Part shown: in pieces, positions 16,981-24,796 of the stretch
Numbering within the stretch: the stretch's first letter is position 1
Layout: each line of letters opens with the position of its first letter
NCBI GenBank assembly: GCA_964593065.1
Contig: CAZQGO010000001.1
Span: 124,001-188,000, forward strand
Length of the DNA: 64,000 nucleotides
Source of the DNA: CAZQGO01 sp964593065
GTDB taxonomy: Bacteria > Oederibacteriota > JAAXVQ01
Direction: 5' to 3'
Position numbers and translations under genes: made by a program
The notes under the pieces: model-generated
The model's database searches: none
What the model was told of the DNA's origin: nothing
The model's input: the letters and a program-made list of their open reading frames with translations, nothing else

Positions 16981-17132
16981 CCTCATCCGGATGATGAGGC
17001 TTAGGGTTCGGGGGCGGTGAAGCCCCCGACTGAAGTAGGAAGGAAAGCAGGACGCATCGGCGTCCGCGTCAGGGGAACCTGCGACCGCAAGGAGTCCCAT
17101 ACGATTCCTCATCCGGTCGGGGTGGTTCCCCT
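16981..17132 (+). ncRNA. Candidate structured RNA, copy 1 (upstream of surE)
   Basis: This intergenic sequence is over 90 percent identical to 53052-53202. Predicted helices are: CCTCATC/GATGAGG (16981-16999); a 7-bp hairpin CGGGGGC/GCCCCCG around 17010-17029; GGACGC/GCGTCC (17050-17065); and a nested set AGGGGAACC (17071-17079) with GGTTCCCCT (17124-17132), CGACCG (17082-17087) with CGGTCG (17114-17119), and AGGA (17090-17093) with TCCT (17106-17109), closing on an invariant GTCCCATACGAT loop. Comparison with copy 2 shows one compensatory pair change and one wobble-preserving change. The strand is inferred from the downstream gene. The class is unknown: a riboswitch-like leader or an IS200/IS605-type guide-RNA relic are both possible. 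Confidence 0.65.
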
Positions 17133-17176
17133 AAGGCCCCTACGCCACCGCACCCGATCCCGCTGAGGAACCTTTC

Positions 17177-17965
17177 ATGACCACCGCCCACGACATTTTG
17201 CTGACCAACGATGACGGCGTCGCCGCGCCGGGCCTGGCCGCCTTGGAACGCGCCTTGGACGGCCTGGGCCGGCTCGTCGTCGTGGCTCCGGATGCGGAAC
17301 GCAGCGCCTCCGGGCACGCCATCACCATGACCAACCCCCTGCGCTTGAGCGAGGTCGCCCGTTCCCCGGGAGTCCGGGGCTACGCCGTGAACGGCACTCC
17401 CGCGGATTGCGTCAAGCTGGCCCTGCATACCCTGCTGCCCGCGCCGCCCCGCCTGGTGATTTCGGGCATCAATCTAGGGCCCAACACCGGGACCAACGTC
17501 CTCTATTCCGGAACGGTCTCGGCCGCCACGGAAGGCACCATTTTCAACATTCCCAGCCTCGCGGTCTCGCTGCGTTCCTATGCGCGGGACGGCGATTTCT
17601 CGCCTGCAGCCCATTTTGCCCGCGAATTCGCCGCCCGGATCCTGAGCCGTGGTTTGCCGGAAGGAGTTTTGCTCAACGTGAACGTGCCGGCCCTGCCCCG
17701 GGACCAAATCCGCGGCATCCGCATCACCCGGCTGGCCCGCTACCGCTACCGGGACAGTTACGATGTCCGCCAGGACCCCCGGGGCCGAAACTATTACTGG
17801 CTGACCGGCGAGGACGCCGAGATTCTCAAGCCCGAACCCGACCTGGACGCGGTGGCGGTCGAGGAGGGCTTCGTCTCCGTGACGCCTTTGTGCTACGACT
17901 TGACGTGCTTGTCCTTCGCGGGGGAATTACGGGGCTGGCTGGACGGCAGCAACCTGAAAGCCTGA
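17177..17965 (+). CDS. surE: 5'-nucleotidase SurE
   Basis: SurE is a metal-dependent nucleoside monophosphate phosphatase linked to stationary-phase survival. The 262-aa product starts with ILLTNDDGVAAPGLAALE, whose Asp pair binds metal. It has APDAERSASGHAIT, the NGTPADCVKLAL block and SGINLGPNTGTNVLYSGTVSAA, all family signatures. ATG 17177 follows GAGGAACC at a short spacing. It lies 45 bases downstream of structured-RNA copy 1, so its expression may depend on that element. Confidence 0.95.
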   Translation: MTTAHDILLTNDDGVAAPGLAALERALDGLGRLVVVAPDAERSASGHAITMTNPLRLSEVARSPGVRGYAVNGTPADCVKLALHTLLPAPPRLVISGINLGPNTGTNVLYSGTVSAATEGTIFNIPSLAVSLRSYARDGDFSPAAHFAREFAARILSRGLPEGVLLNVNVPALPRDQIRGIRITRLARYRYRDSYDVRQDPRGRNYYWLTGEDAEILKPEPDLDAVAVEEGFVSVTPLCYDLTCLSFAGELRGWLDGSNLKA

Positions 17966-18004
17966 GCGCCTCCGCGGACCCGGTTCCGGCCTCTGATTTT
18001 TGGG

Positions 18005-18033
18005 TTGTCAAGTCGCCGGCTTTTACCTAGAAT
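18005..18033 (+). promoter_or_regulatory. Promoter of tRNA-Val
   Basis: TTGTCA (18005-18010), 17 bases, then TAGAAT (18028-18033), 20 bases before the tRNA 5' end. Confidence 0.65.
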
Positions 18034-18053
18034 AATGCCGCATCTCACCCAGG

Positions 18054-18130
18054 GGGCGGTTAGCTCAGGTGGTTAGAGTGCTTGCTTGACATGCAAGAGG
18101 TCACAGGTTCAAGTCCTGTACCGCCCACCA
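18054..18130 (+). tRNA. tRNA-Val (GAC anticodon)
   Basis: The acceptor GGGCGGT (18054-18060) pairs with ACCGCCC (18120-18126). The D arm is TAGCTCAGGTGGTTAGAG. The anticodon stem CTTGC/GCAAG encloses TTGACAT with anticodon GAC at 18088-18090. The T arm contains GGTTCAAGTCC. CCA is encoded at 18128-18130. Confidence 0.97.
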
Positions 18131-18158
18131 GCGTTTCACCCGGGGCAAAAGGCAGCGC

Positions 18159-18201
18159 GGCGAAAATCAGGGGGCACCGCTGCCCAACCCCGATTTTCGC
18201 C
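18159..18201 (+). repeat. Inverted repeat between tRNA-Val and nikR
   Basis: GGCGAAAATCAGGGG pairs with CCCCGATTTTCGCC (18188-18201) across a loop of about 14 bases, with one bulged base. No T tract follows, so it is not a standard terminator. It may be a rho-independent-like end for the tRNA transcript or a regulatory hairpin. The sequence does not match the known GTATGA-N16-TCATAC NikR operator. Nothing else is visible between it and nikR. Confidence 0.5.
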
Positions 18202-18281
18202 TCGGCCGGGAGTCGCCCTTCGACTGTGAATCAACACACGCAACGGATTTTGTTTTATGAGTCTGAAAGGCGGAAAGACGC

Positions 18282-18686
18282 ATGCATACCCTCCTCCGTT
18301 TCGGGATCTCGCTGGAACAGGACTTGCTCGAGGCCTTCGATCGGCAGATCGCGGCCAATGCCTATCAGAACCGTTCCGAAGCCATCCGGGACCTGATCCG
18401 CGAATCCTTGGCCCGGCGCAAAATTTCGTCCGGCGGGATCGTGGCCGGGGCCATTGTCATGGTCTACGATCATCATAAGCGGAAACTCGTCGACACGTTG
18501 CTGGACATCCAGCACGATTTTCAAGATCTGGTGATTTCCACGCAGCATGTTCACCTGAGCCATGTCCATTGCCTGGAAATGATCGCGGTCAGAGGCAAAG
18601 CCAGGCGGATCGAAAAATTGGCGGCCGCCATCCGGGCGCATGTGGGCGTCAAGCAGGTCGGGCTCTCCCTGATGCTCACCGAGTAA
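18282..18686 (+). CDS. nikR: Nickel-responsive regulator NikR
   Basis: NikR is a ribbon-helix-helix repressor whose C-terminal ACT-like domain binds Ni(II) and controls nickel uptake or nickel enzymes. The 134-aa product has the RHH segment RFGISLEQDLLEAFDRQIA and YQNRSEAIRDLIRESLA. The nickel-site residues appear in STQHVHLSHVHCLEMI, with the His and Cys pattern of the family. Length is normal. ATG 18282 follows AAAGGCGGAAAG. No nickel transporter or nickel enzyme is adjacent, so its targets must lie elsewhere in the genome. Confidence 0.93.
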   Translation: MHTLLRFGISLEQDLLEAFDRQIAANAYQNRSEAIRDLIRESLARRKISSGGIVAGAIVMVYDHHKRKLVDTLLDIQHDFQDLVISTQHVHLSHVHCLEMIAVRGKARRIEKLAAAIRAHVGVKQVGLSLMLTE

Positions 18687-18714
18687 TTCCTTCCTCCGGA
18701 CCCGAAAATATCAG

Positions 18715-18743
18715 TGGCACGAAAACAAAAAATGTGCTACGAT
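18715..18743 (+). promoter_or_regulatory. Possible promoter ahead of the putative barrel gene
   Basis: An extended -10 TGC-TACGAT (18735-18743) lies 48 bases before the GTG start. The -35 candidate TGGCAC (18715-18720, 17 bases away) is weak. A sigma-54 reading fails because no GC element lies at the required distance. Confidence 0.45.
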
Positions 18744-18790
18744 CACTCCGCCCGGATGTCCGAATGCATCCGAATCCGGCGGAGACTCCC

Positions 18791-19462
18791 GTGCCGAAAA
18801 AAAGCCTGCTGGGCCTGGTCTTTGGACTGCTGAGCTTGGGAACGGCGCCGGCTTTTGCCGCGCGGCCTTTTGCCACGGATGACGCGGGGACGGTCGCCAC
18901 GGGACGGTACGAACTGGAACTGGCCGCGGAAGCCTGGGAGGACTCCGCCGAAATGAGCCTGGGCTTTAAGCACGGGGTGACGGAATCCATGGACCTGAGC
19001 TTGGCCTGCGGGTACGCCGCACTCCCGCAAATCGACGCCCAAACCGGGCCGCTGGAATTGGGTGTCAAATATTCCTTGCTTCCCGAGCGCCTGGCCTGCT
19101 CGGCCGCCGCCGCCTTCGGAACGCAGGATTATGCCCTCAACCTGATTTGGACCGCACCCCTGGGCCCGCTCACGGTGAACACCAACCTGGGCTTCGAAAC
19201 GGCCTCCGACCTTTCCGAGAATCTCCTGACGTGTCAAATCTGCGGTGTCGTGAACGCGGGCTTTTTGGAGCTGGGCGCTGAAATCGGGGGGACGCAGAAA
19301 GGTTTGGCCTTTTGGACCGCGGGGGCGAAATACGCCTGGAACGAAAGCCTCGCCCTTGACGCCGGCATCCGCGGAGAATGGGGGGAGGAAGCGGAGGTCA
19401 GGGCCACCGCGGGAATGAGCCTGTCGTTTCAACCCCGCCCTGCCGCCACCGGGGAAAAATAA
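18791..19462 (+). CDS. Putative outer-membrane beta-barrel protein
   Basis: The 223-aa product begins with a clear signal peptide (KKSLLGLVFGLLSLGTAPAF, cleaved after AFA). The mature part starts RPFATDDAGTVATGRYELEL, which recalls secreted proteins annotated as transporter or phenol-degradation MetA-pathway type. The rest consists of alternating amphipathic strands typical of a small barrel, ending in an aromatic-poor SLSFQPRP. The GTG start at 18791 has GGAGA upstream. Function is unknown. The following 292 bases to 19754 contain only the next gene's promoter. Confidence 0.65.
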   Translation: MPKKSLLGLVFGLLSLGTAPAFAARPFATDDAGTVATGRYELELAAEAWEDSAEMSLGFKHGVTESMDLSLACGYAALPQIDAQTGPLELGVKYSLLPERLACSAAAAFGTQDYALNLIWTAPLGPLTVNTNLGFETASDLSENLLTCQICGVVNAGFLELGAEIGGTQKGLAFWTAGAKYAWNESLALDAGIRGEWGEEAEVRATAGMSLSFQPRPAATGEK

Positions 19463-19636
19463 TCCTCCGCGGGCCCGGGGCCGAACGCCCTCCGCTGGAG
19501 CAGGGCCTGCCGACCCGTCTCGGCGCCGGCTCCACTCCGGAAGGCCGTCCGCCCCGCCGCGTTCCGCCCGGAGTTCCGCGCTCAATCCTCCCGCAACCTA
19601 TCCCGCCTTCCGCTCCGGCGCGGGCAAAATTTCGCT

Positions 19637-19664
19637 TTGATTAATATACCAAGAAAGCTAAAAT
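19637..19664 (+). promoter_or_regulatory. Promoter ahead of the coiled-coil protein gene
   Basis: TTGATT (19637-19642), 16 bases, then TAAAAT (19659-19664), inside a short AT-rich patch. The leader to GTG 19755 is about 85 bases. Confidence 0.55.
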
Positions 19665-19754
19665 AAGACTCGCGGCCAGCGCGATGCAACAGCCGGCATG
19701 GATTCGCGCCGCCGAACGTTGCGCCGCATTTCGCGTGCAGGAGGACCCCGCACC

Positions 19755-21757
19755 GTGAAAAAGTTCATTTTCCTTTCCCTGATTCTCGTCATCGTGGTGC
19801 TCATGATGATGTTCGGCTTGAACGTCATTTCGCCGGGCACCACGTTCTTTTTACTCGTCATCATCAGCGTCGTCTACGCGGTTCTCATCGCGAAGTATTT
19901 CAAAAAACCCGGAGCTTCGTCCAAGGGGGCGACCGCCGAAAGCCAGCCGGCCGTGAAAGCGAACGTCAAGCCCTCCCTGGCGCAGGAAATTGAAAAGTAC
20001 GCCAAGGCGGCCGGAGGCCCGCCGCCGATTTCAACCGAGGCGCCCCTGCCCGCCGCAACCGCCAAGCCCGCCGACGAGGCGGCCCGGAAAAAGGCGGAGG
20101 CCTTGGAACGCCGCCGCGCCGAGGAGGAGGCGAAATTGCGGGCGCGGGAGGAAGCCAAGCGCCGCGCGGAGGAGGAAGCGAAGCGCCGGGCGGAAGAGGC
20201 GGCCCGGAAAAAGGCCGAGTTCGAGGCGCAGCGCAAGGCCGAGGAGGAGGCGAAGTTGCGGGCGCGGGAGGAGGCCAAGCACCGCGCGGAGGAGGAGGCG
20301 AAGCGCCGGACGGAAGAGGCGGCCCGGAAAAAGGCCGAGCTCGAGGCGCAGCGCAAGGCGGAGGAAGAGGCGAAGTTGCGGGCGCGGGAGGAGGCCAAAC
20401 GCCGCGCGGAAGAGGAAGCGGCGCGGAAAAAGGCGGAAGCGGAGGCGCAGCGCAAAACCGGGGAAGAGGCCAAACCCCAGGCCCCGCAAGCCACGCGCAG
20501 TCAGGCCGAGGAAGATGCGGCGCGGAAAAAGGCGGAGGCGGAGGCGCAGCGCAAGGCGGAGGAAGAGGCCAAGCGCCAGGCCCAGGAAGCCGAACGCCGT
20601 CAGGCCGAGGAGGAANNNNNNNNNNNNNNNNNNNNNNNNNNNNNNNNNNNNNNNNNNNNNNNNNNNNNNNNNNNNNNNNNNNNNNNNNNNNNNNNNNNNN
20701 NNNNNNNNNNNNNNNGGAAGAGGCCAAGCGCCAGGCCCAGGAAGCCGAACGCCGTCAGGCCGAGGAGGAAGCGGCGCGGAAAAAGGCGGAGACGGAGGCG
20801 CAGCGCAAGGCGGAGGAAGAGTCTCAGCGCCAGGCCGAGGAAGCCGAGCGCCGGCGGACCGAGGACGAAGCGGCGCGGAAAAAGGCGGAGGCGGAGGAGC
20901 AGCGCAAGGCGGAAGAAGAGGCCCGGCGCCAGGCCGAGGAAGCCGAGCGCCGGCGGGCGGAAGAGGAAGCGGTGCGGAAAAAGGCGGAGGCGGAAGCGCA
21001 GCGCAAGTCGGAGGAAGAGGCCCGGCGCCAGGCCGAGGAAGCCGAGCGCCGGCGGGCGGAAGAAAAAGCGGCGCAGGAGGAAAGCGGACAGCGTCTTGAA
21101 GTTGCAACGGGCCCCCAGCCGGCCGCGGCACCGGTCGGCGGGGAACAGGAGGCCCCCGGAGAGGCCGGGCAAAAAGTTGTGAATCCCATCTCGCTGAACA
21201 TGAGCCGGGCCCTGACCGGCGTGCGCGAGGAATGGTTCGGTGTTTGCCTGGAAAAAATCCGGGCCTGCAATGCACAAGCCAAGCAGGCGGCAAGGAAAAT
21301 TTCCATCCGCCAGGAAACCTTGGGCGGCGAGGCCGAAGCCGCATTGAAAGCCTATCAAATCCACCTGGTGCGCCGGTATCTGGCGCGGTACAAATACCTG
21401 GCCGACAACGCCGGCGTGGGCTTCATGCAAAAGCTCACCGCCTATACGTTCGGGGAGCAGCAGGAAATCTGCGAAGCGTATCTGAACCAGTTCACCGATC
21501 TTTTGGCCAGCGACCCGGAACTGCTGGCGAACGAGCCCAAACAATACGAGCATGTCGCCCAGGACATCGCGGGCTACGTGACGGGTTTTCCCAGGTCCAC
21601 CGAAGCCGTGCGCCAGGTGGCGGCGACCTTCAGCGAATTCGTGGACGTGAACCTGCTGGAGAGCGCACGGGCCCTGGGGGACAAGAAAACCGTGATTAAA
21701 CTGACCAACAAGCTGGCCAATCTCCCACACCGCCGGAGCGCCAAAAAGGATAAATAG
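19755..21757 (+). CDS. Membrane-anchored Lys/Glu/Ala coiled-coil (TolA-like) protein, interrupted by an assembly gap
   Basis: The N-terminus has two hydrophobic segments (KKFIFLSLILVIVVLMMMFG and TTFFLLVIISVVYAVLIA). Then comes a long charged helix of AARKKAEAEAQRKAEEE-type repeats resembling TolA domain II. About 200 globular residues follow (from VNPISLNMSRALTG to HRRSAKKDK), with no recognised family. GTG 19755 is preferred because AGGAGG lies 10 bases upstream. The frame before the gap (codons from 19755) and the frame after it (ending at TAG 21755) differ by one base. Since 100 N is a placeholder, this means the true gap is of the form 3n+2, not that the gene is broken. No tolB or pal lies next to it. 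Confidence 0.75.
20090..21090 (+). repeat. Tandem coding repeats of about 99 bases around the gap
   Basis: On both sides of the N run the DNA repeats a roughly 99-base unit coding for 33 residues of the type AARKKAEAEAQRKAEEE followed by a Glu/Arg/Gln-rich half. Units adjacent to the gap are nearly identical, which explains the assembly break. Confidence 0.75.
20616..20715. other. Assembly gap (100 N)
   Basis: Exactly 100 N inside the coiled-coil repeat region. The length is conventional, so the real number of repeat units is unknown. Confidence 0.98.
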
Positions 21758-21761
21758 GCAT

Positions 21762-24698
21762 TTGAATGATATTCAGGAACTCATTTCCCGCCTGCGCCGG
21801 GCCCCGGAGTACGCAGATAAAATAAGCCATTACCGGTATCTGCCGCCCGTTCCCGCGCGGTTGGCGGATTTTCATGACCTGCTCCCGTCTCCCCTGCAGG
21901 CTCCCCTGTTATCGGCCGGCATCGCGGGGCTGTATGCCCATCAGGTGGAGGCCTTGGCCCGCCTGCGGGACGGACAAAACGTGGGCATCACCACGCCCAC
22001 GGCATCCGGGAAAACGCTGATCTATAATCTGGCCGTTAGCCAAAGCCTGCTGGAAGATCCCCAGGCCCACGCCCTGTACCTGTTTCCACTCAAGGCCCTG
22101 GCGCAGGACCAATTAAAAATCCTGCAGCGTTTCTGGTCGCAGGTTCCCGGGGCCGGCTTCGACGCGGCGATCTATGACGGGGATACGCCGGCCTCCGTCC
22201 GGGCCCGGTTGAAACGCAAACCGCCCCGGGTGCTCCTGACCAATCCCGACATGCTGCACTACGGACTCCTGGCCTACCCCGAGGGCTGGCGGCAATTCTT
22301 CGCGCGCCTGAAATATGTCGTGCTGGATGAGGCCCACACCTATCGCGGCATTTTCGGATCGCATGTGGCCCTGATCCTGCGCCGCTTGCGGCGCCTGTGC
22401 GGCCCTCCCGGGCCAACCTGGGTGGCCAGCTCCGCCACCATGGCCAATGCCGGGGAATTCCTGCGGCATTTGACGGGGCTGCCGCACCATATCGTCGAGG
22501 AAAGCGGGGCGCCCCGTGAAGGCCGGCACGTTTTCCTGTTCGCGCCCGGCGGCAGCCCCTATACCGAGGCCGCGGGACTGCTGCGCGAATGCCTGGAGCA
22601 GCGGGTCAAGACCATCCTGTTCACCAAGTCGAGGAAAATCACGGAATTGATCACGCTGTGGGTTCAGGAGACCCTTCCCGGCCAGGCCCGGCGCATCGCC
22701 GCCTACCGCTCCGGCTACCTCCCGGAAGAACGGCGCGACATCGAACAGCGGCTGTTCCGGGACGAGTTGGCTGCCGTGATCAGCACCAGCGCCCTGGAAT
22801 CCGGCATCGATGTGGGCGGGCTCGACGCCTGCCTTCTCGTCGGCTATCCCGGGACCATGATCAGCACCTGGCAGCGTCTAGGAAGGGTCGGGCGCCAGCA
22901 ACGGGACTCCCTGCTCATGCTGGTGGCCCTGCCGGACGCACTGGACCACTATTTCCTCCGCAACCCCGATGCCTTTTTTCACACCCGCTTCGAGAACTGC
23001 GTCCTGGACCCGGACAATGCCGAACTCCTGCGCAGCCACCTGGTGTGCGCCGCCGCCGAGGAGCCCCTGACGCCGGCCGACTGGAGCGTGTTCGGCAGCG
23101 AGGCGGAAGCACTGCTGCCGCGCCTGGTGCAGGCCGGGAGCCTGCAGGAAACCGCCGCCGGCGCCTGCTGGGTCAGCGCGCGGAAACAACCCCAGCGGGA
23201 CATGGATATCCGGACCGTGGGCGAGCAATATGTCATCAAGCGGGAAAGCACCGGCGAAGTGCTGGGCAATATCGACGAGGCCCGGGTGTTCAAGGAGTGC
23301 CATCCCGGCGCGATCTATCTCCACGCGGGGACCGCGTATGAGATTCTGACCCTGGATTTGCCGAACCGCACGGTCATCGCACACGAGGCCGACGTGGACT
23401 GGTACACCCAATACACGGCCTCCGAGGACATCGACATTCTGGACCTGGCCCCCGGCGCGGTCCTGCGGGTGAGCCGCGAACACTGGCAGGCGGGATTGGT
23501 CCGGGTGCGCGTAACCGAAAAAATCGTGGCCTATGAGCGCCATCGCATCCGGGACCAGTCGCTGCTGAGCGAACACAAGCTCACCCTGCCGCCGCGCGTT
23601 TTCGAGACGCAGGCCGCCCTGTTGACCGTGCCCGAACGCTGGCGGCGCAAATGCCAGGAATTTTCCTTGGACTTTGCGGGAGGCCTGCACGCCGCCGAGC
23701 ACCTGCTGATCGCCGCCCTGCCGGTCCAGGTTTTATGCGAACGCTGGGATTTGGGCGGACTGTCCACCCAGGCGCACCCCCAGGTGGATCAACCCTGCCT
23801 GTTCATCTATGACGGGTATCCGGGCGGCGTCGGCTTGGCGGCGAAGAGTTTGCAGGTCGCGGACTCCTGGCTGGCGACCGCCCGGGACATGGTCAACCAG
23901 TGCGAATGCCAGGAGGGATGCCCCGTCTGCATCCATTCTCCCAAGTGCGGCAGCGGAAACCAGCCCCTCGACAAGCAGGCCTGCCAGCTGCTCCTGAACG
24001 CGGCCGTGTTGACTCCCTTGCGCCCCCTGGAGCTGGCCGCCTCCGCCATGGGCCCGCCTCCGGCGGAGCCCCCGCCGGAGCCTCCCCGGCCGGCCTCGCC
24101 GGCGCAGGCCGCCACGCCGACCGGCGGCGCACGCGAGTTTCAGCTGCTGGTCTTCGACCTGGAAACACAACGCTTGGCGCAGGAAGTCGGCGGCTGGGAA
24201 AACACCGGCGCCATGGGCCTGTCCCTGGGCGTGGTGTACGACCACCTGCGCGGCACTTTCCAGACTTACCGGGAGGAACAGGTTCAGGACTTGATCCGGG
24301 TCCTGCTGGCCGCGGATTGGGTGGTGGGATTCAATCTCCTGGGTTTTGATCTGAAAGTCCTGGCCGCCTACCATCCCCTGGCCCTGCGGGTCCGCGCGTT
24401 CGATCTTCTGCTCGACATCAGGCAGAGTCTGGGCTACCGCCTGTCCCTGGACCATCTGGCCCAGCACACTCTCGGCCGGGGCAAGGCGGCCGACGGCTTG
24501 CAGGCGGTGCAATGGTTTCGCGAGGGGCAATGGCAGGAGTTGGAAACCTATTGCCGCCGGGACGTGGAGATCACCCGGGATTTGCTGTTTTTCGGGATGC
24601 AGTACGGATACGTGCTGTTCGAACGCCGGGGCCAGATCCTGAAACTGCCGGTGGCGTGGCAGGCGCGGCTTCCGGGCATCCTGCCGGCCGCCGGCTGA
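21762..24698 (+). CDS. MrfA-type DEAH helicase fused to an MrfB-type DEDDy exonuclease
   Basis: The 978-aa product joins two activities. Residues 1-740 are a superfamily 2 helicase with Walker A TPTASGKT (near 80), DEAH box VLDEAHTYRG (near 187), motif VI WQRLGRVGRQQR, and a DUF1998-type Cys cluster CECQEGCPVC...C (about 713-730). This matches YprA/MrfA. After an Ala/Pro linker, residues 793-978 form an RNase H-like 3'-5' exonuclease with FDLET, GFNLLGFDLK and YCRRDVEITRDL, i.e. DEDDy, as in YprB/MrfB. In Bacillus subtilis these are separate proteins repairing mitomycin lesions. TTG 21762 starts 4 bases after the upstream stop. The role here is inferred from the architecture. Confidence 0.88.
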   Translation: MNDIQELISRLRRAPEYADKISHYRYLPPVPARLADFHDLLPSPLQAPLLSAGIAGLYAHQVEALARLRDGQNVGITTPTASGKTLIYNLAVSQSLLEDPQAHALYLFPLKALAQDQLKILQRFWSQVPGAGFDAAIYDGDTPASVRARLKRKPPRVLLTNPDMLHYGLLAYPEGWRQFFARLKYVVLDEAHTYRGIFGSHVALILRRLRRLCGPPGPTWVASSATMANAGEFLRHLTGLPHHIVEESGAPREGRHVFLFAPGGSPYTEAAGLLRECLEQRVKTILFTKSRKITELITLWVQETLPGQARRIAAYRSGYLPEERRDIEQRLFRDELAAVISTSALESGIDVGGLDACLLVGYPGTMISTWQRLGRVGRQQRDSLLMLVALPDALDHYFLRNPDAFFHTRFENCVLDPDNAELLRSHLVCAAAEEPLTPADWSVFGSEAEALLPRLVQAGSLQETAAGACWVSARKQPQRDMDIRTVGEQYVIKRESTGEVLGNIDEARVFKECHPGAIYLHAGTAYEILTLDLPNRTVIAHEADVDWYTQYTASEDIDILDLAPGAVLRVSREHWQAGLVRVRVTEKIVAYERHRIRDQSLLSEHKLTLPPRVFETQAALLTVPERWRRKCQEFSLDFAGGLHAAEHLLIAALPVQVLCERWDLGGLSTQAHPQVDQPCLFIYDGYPGGVGLAAKSLQVADSWLATARDMVNQCECQEGCPVCIHSPKCGSGNQPLDKQACQLLLNAAVLTPLRPLELAASAMGPPPAEPPPEPPRPASPAQAATPTGGAREFQLLVFDLETQRLAQEVGGWENTGAMGLSLGVVYDHLRGTFQTYREEQVQDLIRVLLAADWVVGFNLLGFDLKVLAAYHPLALRVRAFDLLLDIRQSLGYRLSLDHLAQHTLGRGKAADGLQAVQWFREGQWQELETYCRRDVEITRDLLFFGMQYGYVLFERRGQILKLPVAWQARLPGILPAAG

Positions 24699-24740
24699 AT
24701 TGCCGCGCCGGAGACCGGCCAGCTTTTTCCCCGGTCGCGG

Positions 24741-24770
24741 TTGACGATGAAGTTTTTTCAATGTTAAGAT
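24741..24770 (+). promoter_or_regulatory. Promoter ahead of the DUF4388-like gene
   Basis: TTGACG (24741-24746), 18 bases, then TAAGAT (24765-24770), in the same ATGTTAAGATA context as the ileS promoter. Confidence 0.6.
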
Positions 24771-24796
24771 AAGCCATACCTGGCGGGAGCGTCCCC

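Noticed and set aside
18715..18743. Sigma-54 promoter (TGGCAC)
   Set aside because: No TTGC-type -12 element occurs 5 bases downstream; the extended -10 fits a sigma-70 reading better.
20729..21182. Frameshifted or broken coiled-coil gene after the first gap
   Set aside because: The apparent frame change is explained by the arbitrary 100-N length. The other frame continues the same repeat protein to a normal stop.
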